From: Mycolicibacterium malmesburyense
GTDB lineage: Bacteria; Actinomycetota; Actinomycetes; Mycobacteriales; Mycobacteriaceae
Direction of reading: 5' to 3'
Assembly (NCBI RefSeq): GCF_001050015.1
Contig: NZ_CVTB01000066.1
Coordinates: forward strand, 1-64,000
Length of the DNA stretch: 64,000 nt
This document shows, one piece after another, positions 50,298 to 59,683 of the stretch. Position numbers and translations under genes: made by a program. Below the pieces are notes generated by a model that was not told where the DNA came from, made no database searches, and worked only from the letters and a program-made list of their open reading frames with translations. Within the stretch, counting starts at the first letter, position 1. Every line of letters starts with the position of its first letter.

Positions 50298-53200
50298 ATG
50301 GCTAGACGGCTAATTACACCAAGCAAGATCACCGCTTGGCTCGATTGCCCCCATTACCTGACGCTGCGAAACGGCGTGGACGATGGAGAATTAGCCGAAC
50401 CAGAGCACAAACTTGGGTCCTTCGCAAGACTGCTCCTACATAAAGGCGAGATCCATGAACAGCACTGCCTCGCAGAGTACGAAGGCGAGAGCAAGTCCAT
50501 CTACCGGGTCCCGCCGAGGCGGAACCACGAACATGAACCCTTTGAAGCATGGGTAGATCGCGTCGGCAATCCCTTCGCGGAGGACTACGACGTTGTCTAC
50601 CAAATGCCGTTCATCCACGATGGCATCCGCGGGATCGCTGACTTCGTTGAGCGAGTCGAGGACCCGGACACCGGTGATGTGTCCTACGAGCCGGTGGACG
50701 CGAAGCTCTCGCGTGTGGAAGCTAAGCCGGGACACGTCCTCCAGTTGTGCTTCTATGCCGACGCAATAAAGGCAAGTACCGGTATCGACCCTTACCGGAT
50801 GCACATATGGCTCGGCTCTGGTCGTCGCGACACACTGCGAGTCAACGAGTTTCGCCCTTATTGGCGGCGACTGCGCGCGCAACTGTCAGCGGCAATTGAC
50901 GCAGACATAAATGAGGACACAGTTCCAGAGCCATGCCCACACTGCACCTTCTGCGAATTTGCATCCCTGTGTGAGGCGCACTGGCGACAGCAAGACTCAC
51001 TGGTATTCATTCCCGGGATCCGGGCGCCAGAGCGCACAATATTGAACGAAGCCGGCGCGACCACAATCACGCAACTCGGTGCCCTCGAAGTACAACTCGA
51101 AGGTATCCGGCCTGAACGGCTCCAGTGGCTCGTTCGTCAGGCCGCCCTGCAAGTAGAGGCGAGGCTGGAGGATTCTGCTGCACCGCCTTTCGCGATCATC
51201 GAACCTGTCGGCAATCACGACACAGGCAGGGGCTTCGGCCGGATTCCAGAACCCGACGACGGAGATATCTTTCTGGACTTCGAAGGACATCCATTTTGGC
51301 GAGCGGATACTGGACTGTTCTTCCTCTTCGGCCTCGTAGAGCAGGACCTCGAGGGAACTTGGGTGTATCGATCATGGTGGGCACATAGCTCCGAAGAGGA
51401 AGCACAAGCAGTCGCCTCACTCGTCCAGTACATAGCGGAACGCCATGCCTCTCAGCCGGGCATGCACGTCTACCACTACAACCACACGGAGCGGTCAGCG
51501 CTCCAAAGCTTGACCGCCGTACACGGTGTAGCAGAGCAACAGTTCGGTCGGTTAGTCCAGACTGGGTTGTTCGTCGACCTGCTTCAAGTGGCTCGCGAAT
51601 CGATACAGGTAGGTGCCGAGTCGTACAGCTTGAAGTGCCTGGAACGCTTGACCGATTACCAAAGAGCTCACGTCATCGACAAAGGTGCCGGCGCAGTTGT
51701 CCAGTACGAAAAGTACCTGGAGACAGGAGATCCTGACGAACTGAGTGCCATCGCTGCATACAATGAGGACGACGTCCGGGCGACGCGGGCGTTCCGCGAC
51801 TGGCTTGTGGCACAGCGGCCGTCGACTCTGCCGTGGCCAGAGCCCAGCGCCGAAGACAACGAGGTTCTTAGGAATATTGATGAGCAGATTGCCCAGTTTC
51901 GTGAATTCGAGCGGGGCACTCCCGAGTACCTTCTTGGCGACTTGCTTGGGTATTGGACCGAGGAGTGGTGGGCATACCTCATGCCAAAGCTCGCCGACTT
52001 CCAGAGGGACACAGCAGCTCTTCTCGACGACCGCGAAGTCATCACGGATCTGAAGCCCTCAGGGCTTCACCCGAGGATAGGCAAACGCGGGCAAGAGCTT
52101 GCGGTGCCGGCGATGCGCTTCACATTCCCACCGCAGATGCTCGACGGATTCCCATACGGTGATGAGAGCGTGCTCTACTCACTGCCGGATGGCTCATGGT
52201 CCACTGCGAAGATTGATCGATTGGATCGGAACGCGGGGGAATTGGACCTGCAATGGGGCGAGGAGAAGGCAGCGTCCGGACACTTCCCATCGACTGTTGT
52301 CTTGCACACATGGGTGCCAACAGAAGTCAAACGTCTTGCTCTGTCCGACTTCGCATCTCGATTTCTCGACGGAAAGAGTCCGAACCCGGTCACGGAAGCC
52401 CTTCTACGACGCGAACTGCCGAGATTCATGGCCGGCGCCGGCCCTGATGACGGGCTCTTCGCAGACGATCTCAACGAAATGGTCAAGTGGGCGCAAGACC
52501 TCGATCATAGTTATGTGGCCGTGCAGGGTCCGCCGGGGACCGGTAAGACATATCGAGCGGCGCACATAACGCACGCGTTGGTAACCGCCGGTAAGCGTGT
52601 CGGCGTCACAGCTTTCAGCCACCGAGCAATCGAGAACCTCCTAATGGAGATCATCAAGGTGTTCGACGAAGAGGGAGACCTCGACAAGCTTCACGGCGTG
52701 CGGAATCAGCCTGGCGAGAAGATAAGTCGCTTCCGTAAGGGAAAGGCCGATATCGCCGCGCAACAGAAGTTCAATGTGGTAGCGGGCACGACTTGGCTGT
52801 TCTCTAATGAGAAACTACGCGACGCGCCTGTCGACGTCTTGATCATCGATGAGGCTGGGCAGCTTGCCTTGGCCGATGCGCTGGCGGCCTCGACCTCTGC
52901 GAAGAGCATGATCCTTCTTGGAGATCCTCTCCAGCTGCCGCATGTGATGCACGCGCTACACACAGGCGGTGGAGGGCGCAGTGCGCTAGAGCATGTGCTC
53001 GGCGAATCCGCGACGTTGCCCCCGGACCGAGGCCCGTTCCTCGCCGAGAGTCGCCGCCTGCATCCGGGCATCTGCAAATTCATATCGGAGGAGATTTACG
53101 AGCGGCGCCTGACCTATCACAAGAGCTGTGAGATGCAGACAACCGTCGCCGGCACCGGCTTGCGATGGCTGCATGTCGATCATCAGGGGAACAGCACAGC

Positions 53201-53654
53201 GTCAGAGGAAGAAGCGGCGACTATTGCAGCCGAAGTGAGTCAACTTCTCGACACGCCATGGACAGACTTTGACGGAATCGTAGATCCCCTAACGGCGAAC
53301 GATTTCATGGTTGTCGCCCCGTACAACGACCAGGTTCGCACCATCATGCGCCAGCTACAACGCGACGCACGCACGGCGAATGTGCCGGTTGGAACGGTCG
53401 ATAAGTTTCAGGGTGGAGAAGCAGCAGTCGTATTTTTTAGCATGGCCACGTCGACTGGCGCTGACATGGTCCGGAGTGCCGACTTCTTGTTCTCGCGCAA
53501 TCGACTCAATGTTGCGATCAGCCGAGCCCGTTGCCTGGCGTACTTGGTGTGTACAGAAGAACTCCTCAATGCTCGGGCCCGCACCGTCGCAGAGATGCGA
53601 TTGATCTCGACCTTGAACGCATTCGTCGAGTGGGCGCAGCGTGGAGTCTGCTAA
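50298..53654 (+). CDS. TM0106-family RecB-like nuclease fused to RNase H-like domain and SF1 helicase
   Basis: This 1118-residue protein has three activities. Residues 1-240 are a Cas4/RecB-type nuclease with iron-sulfur cysteines (Cys16, and the CPHCTFC...C cluster at about 214-226) and the catalytic EPVDAKL. Residues 320-510 have an RNase H/DnaQ-like fold with DIFLDFEGHPF near 326, a His/Asn pair YHYNHTE and YNEDDVRATRAF near 488. Residues 720-1118 form an SF1 (Dna2/UPF1-like) helicase: GPPGTGKTY near 743, DEAGQLALA near 850, VDKFQGGEAAV near 1033 and VAISRAR near 1072. ATG 50298 follows TTGGAG; the ATG at 50271 is an alternative. The architecture suggests DNA end processing or defence. Confidence 0.87.
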   Translation: MARRLITPSKITAWLDCPHYLTLRNGVDDGELAEPEHKLGSFARLLLHKGEIHEQHCLAEYEGESKSIYRVPPRRNHEHEPFEAWVDRVGNPFAEDYDVVYQMPFIHDGIRGIADFVERVEDPDTGDVSYEPVDAKLSRVEAKPGHVLQLCFYADAIKASTGIDPYRMHIWLGSGRRDTLRVNEFRPYWRRLRAQLSAAIDADINEDTVPEPCPHCTFCEFASLCEAHWRQQDSLVFIPGIRAPERTILNEAGATTITQLGALEVQLEGIRPERLQWLVRQAALQVEARLEDSAAPPFAIIEPVGNHDTGRGFGRIPEPDDGDIFLDFEGHPFWRADTGLFFLFGLVEQDLEGTWVYRSWWAHSSEEEAQAVASLVQYIAERHASQPGMHVYHYNHTERSALQSLTAVHGVAEQQFGRLVQTGLFVDLLQVARESIQVGAESYSLKCLERLTDYQRAHVIDKGAGAVVQYEKYLETGDPDELSAIAAYNEDDVRATRAFRDWLVAQRPSTLPWPEPSAEDNEVLRNIDEQIAQFREFERGTPEYLLGDLLGYWTEEWWAYLMPKLADFQRDTAALLDDREVITDLKPSGLHPRIGKRGQELAVPAMRFTFPPQMLDGFPYGDESVLYSLPDGSWSTAKIDRLDRNAGELDLQWGEEKAASGHFPSTVVLHTWVPTEVKRLALSDFASRFLDGKSPNPVTEALLRRELPRFMAGAGPDDGLFADDLNEMVKWAQDLDHSYVAVQGPPGTGKTYRAAHITHALVTAGKRVGVTAFSHRAIENLLMEIIKVFDEEGDLDKLHGVRNQPGEKISRFRKGKADIAAQQKFNVVAGTTWLFSNEKLRDAPVDVLIIDEAGQLALADALAASTSAKSMILLGDPLQLPHVMHALHTGGGGRSALEHVLGESATLPPDRGPFLAESRRLHPGICKFISEEIYERRLTYHKSCEMQTTVAGTGLRWLHVDHQGNSTASEEEAATIAAEVSQLLDTPWTDFDGIVDPLTANDFMVVAPYNDQVRTIMRQLQRDARTANVPVGTVDKFQGGEAAVVFFSMATSTGADMVRSADFLFSRNRLNVAISRARCLAYLVCTEELLNARARTVAEMRLISTLNAFVEWAQRGVC

Positions 53655-53840
53655 CGAGCAAATCCGTCGATCTACGGTCACATCAAAGATGTCGGCCCAG
53701 ACGCCAAGGCTTCCTAAGATCTTTGAAATGTGCCGAGGCCCCGGGTGTAGCCCGTCACCGAAACGATCGAGTTGTTTGAAGCCTCGATCCTCGGGAAATG
53801 CTGTACTAGCAGCAGAAGTGCGAGCAATCATTCATCAACA

Positions 53841-54529
53841 ATGACCGAGCCCCTCACCCTAGGTAGCGTTTTCAAGCGCTCTCAGCTTGGCCCAGGCTGC
53901 TACATCGTCCGAAATGACTCCGACAGCGCACTGCAGGACGCCGACAAGAGGATCGTCAGCGAGTTGATCCTTACCGGTGCGTGTGCGGTCAGCCACTGGG
54001 GCATGCACCAGCCCGTCCGCCGCGTGACCGCTCTTCCCGGCGGTTGCTTCTTCGAAATGGTTCGTCGGTACGCGTTCATGGACCTCCCCGAACGCTCCTG
54101 GGTACTCGGTCCGCGACCTCTACGCCACATCCTCCGGCTACTCGGTATGCGCAACCGCGCACCCGCCTGTCTGGAGAAATCTCAGTACCGACATTCGGCG
54201 AACTCGCTGAAGAGTGGGACTCCTACGTTGCCTTAGACCGACCGTCTCAAATCGGCGCATCCCTCGGATCTCTCAGCGCAGTGATGGCACGAGAGCTCGG
54301 CGCGCCTCCGCCTACCTATTGGAATCCGATCGAATTTCCGGTGAAGTGGTCCATCGACAATCCTCCCCCTGGCGTCTCTCCGTCGGATGCGGCCTTCGAG
54401 CCGCTCCACATGTTTGATCCGCGTATCGCCGATGCATTCTTCTGGCGTGCCGAGGTCACTGCAGTCGAGGACTCAACGGGAATGTGGATCTTGAAGCCCA
54501 ACGGAGAGCTCACACCGCATAGCGGGTAG
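53841..54529 (+). pseudogene. broken hypothetical gene
   Basis: ATG 53841 opens a frame with coding character (LTLGSVFKRSQLGPGCYIV, TALPGGCFFEMVRRYAFMDL) that ends at 54236 in sequence without it. A second frame takes over from about 54190 with VPTFGELAEEWDSYVALDRP and continues to 54529 (PTYWNPIEFPVKWSIDNPPP, FFWRAEVTAVEDSTGMWIL). At least one frameshift near 54100-54190 is needed, and a third frame reads plausibly in between (YSVRDLYATSSGYSVC). The product is unknown. It directly follows the nuclease-helicase. Confidence 0.45.
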
Positions 54530-54604
54530 GAGGAATCAACTGGCTGCACTCGAGAACCTAGACGGCACTGCTGTTTGGTACGGAGCGATAGCGAGGCGTT
54601 GTCG

Positions 54605-55063
54605 ATGACAATGGTTGGCTTGACGCTCCCGTCGCTGTCTGAATATCACCCGCCCTTGGCCGGCGAGGGCGGCCTCGACCCGATGGGTTTAGCTGCGATA
54701 TCGGACCGCCTCGCCGATCGGCTAGTTCCTGGAGTGAGAGCACGGATGCAACGGTTCCGCTTTGTCACGGCGATGGCGGTCGGGGCAACGGTCTGCGGAA
54801 CATTAGGCGACGAGCTTCCTGCGGATGAAATCTCCACGCCGGCTATCTGCTTTGAGTGGCTCGTCATCGAGGGCTTCGTCCGGCGCCTGTCCACCGAGGA
54901 CATTCCACCCGGTGTGCCCGGCAGCCAGAAGACACGCAGTGTCGTCAAGCGAGGGCAGCGATTATCGGCAGCAACCTACCTCAAGAGTCCCTCCGTCTTT
55001 GGTTTCAATGGGATCTATAAACCCTTCGCGAATCCAGACTGGAGGTATCGCGGCAACCGCTGA
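54605..55063 (+). pseudogene. N-terminal part of an unidentified defence-type protein, truncated by a deletion
   Basis: From ATG 54605 (MTMVGLTLPSLSEYHPPLAGEG) 135 residues read as an ordered protein: LAAISDRLADRLVPGVRARM, RFRFVTAMAVGATVC, CFEWLVIEGFVRRL and SPSVFGFNGIYKPFA. Just after that, near 55035, the next open frame changes to the tail of an SF2 helicase. The protein family is one I associate with defence loci, but I cannot name it. Most of it and the start of the helicase have been lost. Confidence 0.5.
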
Positions 55064-55562
55064 CGAGTTCGACCCATCAGAGCGATCGCGGAATCGAGAA
55101 GTGTTGTTGCCCAATGTGAGACCAGCGAATGGCGGAGTTCGTCACGACACACGTAGGCGTCTTATGCTGACATTCAACACACCGTTCTTTCCAGAGGTGC
55201 TGGTGGCAAGCTCCGTGATGGCCGAGGGTGTCGACCTGCAGCAAGATTGCCGTTATGTGATACACCATGATCTCGACTGGAATCCAAGCACTCTCGAGCA
55301 GCGAACCGGTCGGATCGACCGAATCGGGTCCAAGGCGGAGACGGTCGGGAAGCCGGTGGTCATTTATGAGCCGTATCTCGGAGGTACGCACGACGAGAAG
55401 ATGTTCCGCGTCGTAAAAGATCGCGAACGTTGGTTCGGTGTTGTCATGGGTGAGACCCCTGAGGTTAGCGAGCGGGTGACCGAGCAACTAGAAGCACGGG
55501 TGCCGTTACCGTCCGCGCTAGCAGAGGAATTGACGATGGATTTGTCGCTTGGACCTGGGTAG
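55036..55562 (+). pseudogene. SF2 helicase C-terminal fragment
   Basis: The frame runs from about 55036 to 55562 with no start codon of its own. It encodes the second RecA-like domain of an SF2/SNF2-type helicase: RRRLMLTFNTPFFPEVLVAS, SSVMAEGVDLQQDCRYVIHH, DLDWNPSTLEQRTGRIDRIG (motif VI) and a C-terminal tail. The Walker motifs are missing. It is joined at its 5' end to the end of the previous fragment, showing an internal deletion in an old defence operon. Confidence 0.78.
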
Positions 55563-55697
55563 GACGGTGCGATCGCGAGTACGTCCGCCGGACAGCCCAC
55601 CCCGCTTCCACCCGGCTGCATAGCGCCGAGTAGGCGGTACGCCCGAATCACGCCGGATCTCTTCCCGGCCGGAGTCGTGACGACAACGCATGATCCA

Positions 55698-56918
55698 CTA
55701 AAAAGTCCGATAGACCCATTCGATTAATGCATGACCGAGGCGGATCCAAGATCGAGGGTCGCGAGCACCTTCGTCGGTGTCCGGATTAGTGCTGGTTGGC
55801 GCGAGCCCCGGCAGTTCGTCGCTGCCCTCGTACCCCATCTCGGACCACTCGTACGTGATTGAGACATCACGGCCATTAGTCCAGTCGGCAGTTCCTCGGA
55901 TCGGGGAACTGGATGCCGGGGAAAGGCCTCCTCCGGCCATGCTGATGTCCTGATACCACTCGGCATAGCGCCTTCCGTTCCAGTCGAATGAGACGTCATA
56001 GGCTTGGTAGTCGCCGCCCCCCGCCATCGACCAAAGGACGAGACTGATTCGGCCGGGCTGGATCACAGCGGGTAGCTGCTCCGCGGGATCAACTTCCCAC
56101 GGCTCGAGTTCGGGTTCTACTTCCACGAGTCCATCCTCGGTTCGCACGAGGTAATCTGGACTGACACCAGCATCGGTGAAGGTTTGGGCTTCGGCGGGAC
56201 TAGCGTCAAGATCGATGAATCCGAAGAGCGTCCGATCATCCAAGCCTGAAGCTAGCCACTCGCTAGCGACGTCAGGCGCGACGCCTTTAAGGAAGAACTT
56301 CTTGGCCGTAGCGGCACCGATTCCGTTTGCGATCCAAGCCGGCCAATCATTCGTTGGAATGCCGTGCCTTACCCACTCATAAAGTTCGTGTCCGGTCGAC
56401 CCAGCGGCGATCAGGCGTATGACGTCGGGTATGCCTAGTCCCGCATCCAATAGCCGCTTGAGTTCCGTCCCTCGAGCGTTTGAAGGCCCCGTATAAGAGC
56501 CCTTCCAGTCGATCAAGAGGTTCAGAAGTGCCTCGAAGTCGAACTCTGCGGTCAGATAGGGCAGAAGGGGTGGCAACGTGTCTTCATCGAGACGCGCCTC
56601 CCGCCAGCGGCGCAGATCCTCGGGCGAGACGCCTGCGTTCCTGTAGAGGACCGCCCTGCTTGGCACCCAACTGGCAGATAATCCCGCGGCGCGCCACCGT
56701 GCGAACTCGTCAGGTTCAATTCCGGAGACTTTTATCGCCTTCAAGGTCTTGAGCTCGATCGAACGAGGCGGAATCGTCTCGACCCAGCGCCATGCGTCTG
56801 CCGAGGATCCGAAGATTTCAACGGCGAGAGCGAAACGTTCGACAGTGACACCGAGTTTCGCAAGTTGCGCACCCGTCGGAACTGCATCTCCGGGCTGATC
56901 GTCCGGTTCGATTGCCAC
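55698..56918 (-). CDS. helical-repeat protein with C-terminal beta domain
   Basis: This 406-residue protein starts at GTG 56918 after GGGGGAA; the longer frame to 57062 lacks coding character. It contains several short degenerate repeats with Trp and Gly (DEFARWRAAGLSASW, EDLRRWREARLDEDT, LYEWVRHGIPTNDW, DVASEWLASGL, then GVSPDYL). These form a helical array over residues 60-270. A C-terminal beta-rich domain has aromatic and Gly patterns (VLWSMAGGGDYQAYDVSF, YAEWYQDISMAGGG). There is no signal peptide or enzyme motif. It may be an adaptor. It lies at the far edge of the defence island and has lower GC. Confidence 0.6.
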   Translation of the reverse strand: MAIEPDDQPGDAVPTGAQLAKLGVTVERFALAVEIFGSSADAWRWVETIPPRSIELKTLKAIKVSGIEPDEFARWRAAGLSASWVPSRAVLYRNAGVSPEDLRRWREARLDEDTLPPLLPYLTAEFDFEALLNLLIDWKGSYTGPSNARGTELKRLLDAGLGIPDVIRLIAAGSTGHELYEWVRHGIPTNDWPAWIANGIGAATAKKFFLKGVAPDVASEWLASGLDDRTLFGFIDLDASPAEAQTFTDAGVSPDYLVRTEDGLVEVEPELEPWEVDPAEQLPAVIQPGRISLVLWSMAGGGDYQAYDVSFDWNGRRYAEWYQDISMAGGGLSPASSSPIRGTADWTNGRDVSITYEWSEMGYEGSDELPGLAPTSTNPDTDEGARDPRSWIRLGHALIEWVYRTF

Positions 56919-57062
56919 TAAGTTCCCCCGCTGTCGGTTATCGCAGATTAACTGAATCCTGGGATGCTTCGGCAAGTAAGAAATGCTGCAAGTCGGAATT
57001 GCCGCTGTTCGTCGAACTGAAACGCTAGCGCAAGAATTAGGCCGGTAGCCTGCACTCGTCAA

Positions 57063-57439
57063 GGCGCGCCGATTCCCACCGTAGAGAGGAAGACCACCCC
57101 GGGAGCCTGATCAGTATCGGGCTCCGGTCCAACAGTCAGCAACTACCGAGAAGCGCGCTACGCCATAAGAGCACTTCCAGGTTGAAGCTAGATGCGCGCG
57201 AGCGCGAACCTTCGTCTTCAGCGACACCGACCGAGACGCCCTCACCTTCGCTGCCCTCATCGACGCCACGATCGTCCCGGCTCAACGGCCTGGAAATCCT
57301 GTGTAAAGGCGCGACGACCAGGAAGCTAAACCACCTCAATGCCAGTCGTGACGCGGACGAGCTTGGAGTCTAAATCGCTGCGGCGAGAGATGGCACAGAG
57401 CGCGGCGGGACGCATGCCAGCGCTGCTTAAGACTCACAG
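57063..57439. other. non-coding stretch at island edge with a hairpin
   Basis: No gene is recognised in these 377 bp. A stem GGAGCC (57102-57107) with GGCTCC (57120-57125) and a 12-base loop could be a terminator-like hairpin, but no T-run follows. The region separates the accessory island from core-like genes; no att-type repeat or tRNA was seen. Confidence 0.3.
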
Positions 57440-58030
57440 TTACAGCATCAGCCCCGACCGCACCAGCTCCACACTCTCCGAGACGATCGACCCGAGATCG
57501 CCCATGCACCCTCCCCGCCCCCAGTTCTCCACGGCCACAACCAAAGCCGCTGCTAACACCGCACCCGCCACCTCGGCCTTCAATTCGATGCCCGGCACAT
57601 CGGCATAGCGCTTTCGCACGAAGTCGGTGATTACCGCCGCGAACGACGCCTGCACCACCCGCAGGTGACCGGCCGCCCGCTCACCGATCAAGCTCGAGCG
57701 CAGCAGCGCCGCCTGGCGCACCACCTCCAGGTCGTGTGGGAAGCTGCCGACGCTCGCCATCACCGCATCGAACAATGACTCCGACGCCGGCCGCCGCGCC
57801 AGCGCCTCGGCCAGCCACTCCAAGTGTGTCTCGTAGTCCGCGAACAGCACCGCTTCCTTCGTCGGGAAGTGCCGGAAGAACGTCCGCTCGGTGACACCGG
57901 CCTCCTCGGCCAGCTGCGACACCGTCACGTTCGCCAACCCGTCCTTCGCGAACCGCGCCAACGCCACCCGCCGCAGCGCCTCCTTGGTCGCCTGACTGCG
58001 CTGCTGATGCAAGTTCATGGGCGTCGCCAT
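57440..58030 (-). CDS. TetR-family regulator of the divergent oxidoreductase
   Basis: This 196-residue TetR regulator shows the helix-turn-helix clearly (VSQLAEEAGVTERTFFRHFPTKEAV, about 34-58, in halves). The C-terminal domain has VVRQAALLRSSLIGERAAGH and a hydrophobic last helix. ATG 58030 is used; GTG 58051 and ATG 58018 are alternatives. It diverges from a phytoene-dehydrogenase-like gene across a perfect 22-bp palindrome (58073-58094), which is very probably its operator. Confidence 0.88.
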   Translation of the reverse strand: MATPMNLHQQRSQATKEALRRVALARFAKDGLANVTVSQLAEEAGVTERTFFRHFPTKEAVLFADYETHLEWLAEALARRPASESLFDAVMASVGSFPHDLEVVRQAALLRSSLIGERAAGHLRVVQASFAAVITDFVRKRYADVPGIELKAEVAGAVLAAALVVAVENWGRGGCMGDLGSIVSESVELVRSGLML

Positions 58031-58072
58031 AGTCCCGCGATCGTATCCCACAAACTTGTCAGAACCGCCACA

Positions 58073-58094
58073 ATTATGTCAGTACTGACATAAT
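58073..58094. promoter_or_regulatory. 22-bp perfect palindrome: TetR operator and divergent promoter
   Basis: The sequence reads ATTATGTCAGT followed by its exact complement. On each strand its outer end is a -10-like CATAAT. On the plus strand this hexamer (58089-58094) is eight bases before the ATG at 58103, so the oxidoreductase mRNA would be nearly leaderless. On the minus strand it serves the regulator. An extra half site (TTGTCAGAA) lies at 58056-58064. Confidence 0.85.
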
Positions 58095-58102
58095 CTGCCC
58101 GC

Positions 58103-59683
58103 ATGAGTGACTATGACGCCATCATCGTCGGCGCCGGCCACAACGGACTGACCACCGCCGCCATCCTCCAACGCGCCGGCCTGCACACCCTGTGCCTCGA
58201 GGCCAACACCTACGCCGGCGGCATGGCCGCCACCGTCGAACTCATCGACGGCTTCCGCTACGAGATCGCCGGGTCCGTCCAGTTCCCCACCCCCAGCGAG
58301 ATCACCAAGGACCTCGGGCTCGACACCTTGCCCACCGTCGACTCCGACGTCATGTCGGTCAACATCGGCGAGGCCGGCGAAGAAGCCATGGTCTTCTACC
58401 GCGATCCCATGCAACTCATGACCCACCTCGCCGACAAGCACGGCACCGACGCCGTCACCGGCATGGCCGAACTGATCGCCTGGAGTCACGGCCCCGCCCG
58501 CGCGCTCGGCCGCTTCGACGTCCGTAAACCACCCAAGACCATCGATGAGATGTACGCCTGCGCCACAAACGAATCCGAACGCCGCGCCATCCACGAAACC
58601 CTGTTCGGCTCGGCGATGGACGTCATCGATCGCTACCTGCCCGACAGGAAACGCCACGCCGTCATGCGCGGCATGCTCGCCTTCCTCGCTATCAACTCCA
58701 CCTACCGCGGCCCCTACACCCCCGGCAGCGCAACCTGTCTCGCCTTCGCCCTCGCCGTCCCCGACGAGGGCACCGCGATGATGACCAAACTCGACGGCGG
58801 CATCGGCGCCCTCACCGAGCACCTGCGCGAGATGTTCGAAAGCCGCGGCGGCGAGATCCGCTACCGCACCAGGGTCGAGCAGATCCTCGTCGACAACGGC
58901 AAGGTCGCCGGCGTCCGCTGCAAGGACGGCCACACCATCACCGCCCCCGTCGTCGTGTCGAACCTCTCCCCCGACACCACTCTCGCCGAAGTGGTTGAAC
59001 CCGAGCACCTCTCGCCCCAGCTGCTCGCACGACTCCAGGGGCGCGACCACCGCGCCTCCTTCATTCAGATACACTTCGCCCTCGACGGCCTCCCCGAGTT
59101 CGCCCCGCCGTACGACCTGCTCAACGAGCCCGGCATGCAACCGTCGGTCGGCATCTTCGGTTCACCGGAAGAACAACAGCGGCAATGGGAGAACGCCTGC
59201 CGCGGCATCATTCCCGACAACCCGTCGCTGGGCATCCAGATCCCGTCGGTTCACGACCCGAACATGGCGCCGCCTGGCAAGCACGCCGCCAGCGCCTACG
59301 CCTACGCGTTCCCCGTCGAGACTCCCCGCGATCAGCACGGCCACCTGAAGCACGAGATGGCTCAACGCGTCATCGACAAGATCACCCGCTACGCGCCGAA
59401 CTTCAAGGACATCCAGATCCGGCACATCACCTTCGCGCCGTACCACATGAACACCATGTTCGGCGCTCCCGCCGGCGACTTCTGCCACGGGCTGCTGCAC
59501 CCGGACCTCATGGGCCCTAGCCGGCCCGGCCCGAAGGGTTTTCGCGATCTACCGATCGGTATCGACGGACTCTACCTCGGCGGTGCCGGGTGTCACGGCG
59601 GCCCTGGCATCACCTTCATCCCCGGGTACAACGCCGGCTACCAAGTACTCGACGACCTCAGCGGTCGGGATCAGCGGAGGTAG
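58103..59683 (+). CDS. phytoene-dehydrogenase-like FAD/NAD(P) oxidoreductase
   Basis: This 526-residue flavoprotein is of the phytoene desaturase/PYROXD2 superfamily. The N-terminal Rossmann motif is IIVGAGHNGLTTAAILQRAG, with the acidic ribose contact in LCLEANTYAGGMA. The substrate region includes TPSEITKDLGLDTLPT. The C-terminal FAD signature is GIDGLYLGGAGCHGGPGITF. No carotenoid partner genes are near, so the substrate may be a fatty or polyketide-like compound rather than phytoene. It is regulated by the adjacent TetR. Its end overlaps the next convergent gene by 13 bp. Confidence 0.87.
   Translation: MSDYDAIIVGAGHNGLTTAAILQRAGLHTLCLEANTYAGGMAATVELIDGFRYEIAGSVQFPTPSEITKDLGLDTLPTVDSDVMSVNIGEAGEEAMVFYRDPMQLMTHLADKHGTDAVTGMAELIAWSHGPARALGRFDVRKPPKTIDEMYACATNESERRAIHETLFGSAMDVIDRYLPDRKRHAVMRGMLAFLAINSTYRGPYTPGSATCLAFALAVPDEGTAMMTKLDGGIGALTEHLREMFESRGGEIRYRTRVEQILVDNGKVAGVRCKDGHTITAPVVVSNLSPDTTLAEVVEPEHLSPQLLARLQGRDHRASFIQIHFALDGLPEFAPPYDLLNEPGMQPSVGIFGSPEEQQRQWENACRGIIPDNPSLGIQIPSVHDPNMAPPGKHAASAYAYAFPVETPRDQHGHLKHEMAQRVIDKITRYAPNFKDIQIRHITFAPYHMNTMFGAPAGDFCHGLLHPDLMGPSRPGPKGFRDLPIGIDGLYLGGAGCHGGPGITFIPGYNAGYQVLDDLSGRDQRR

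Noticed and set aside
57102..57125. Hairpin as a possible terminator or integration site
   Set aside because: No T-run and no matching repeat found elsewhere in the window.
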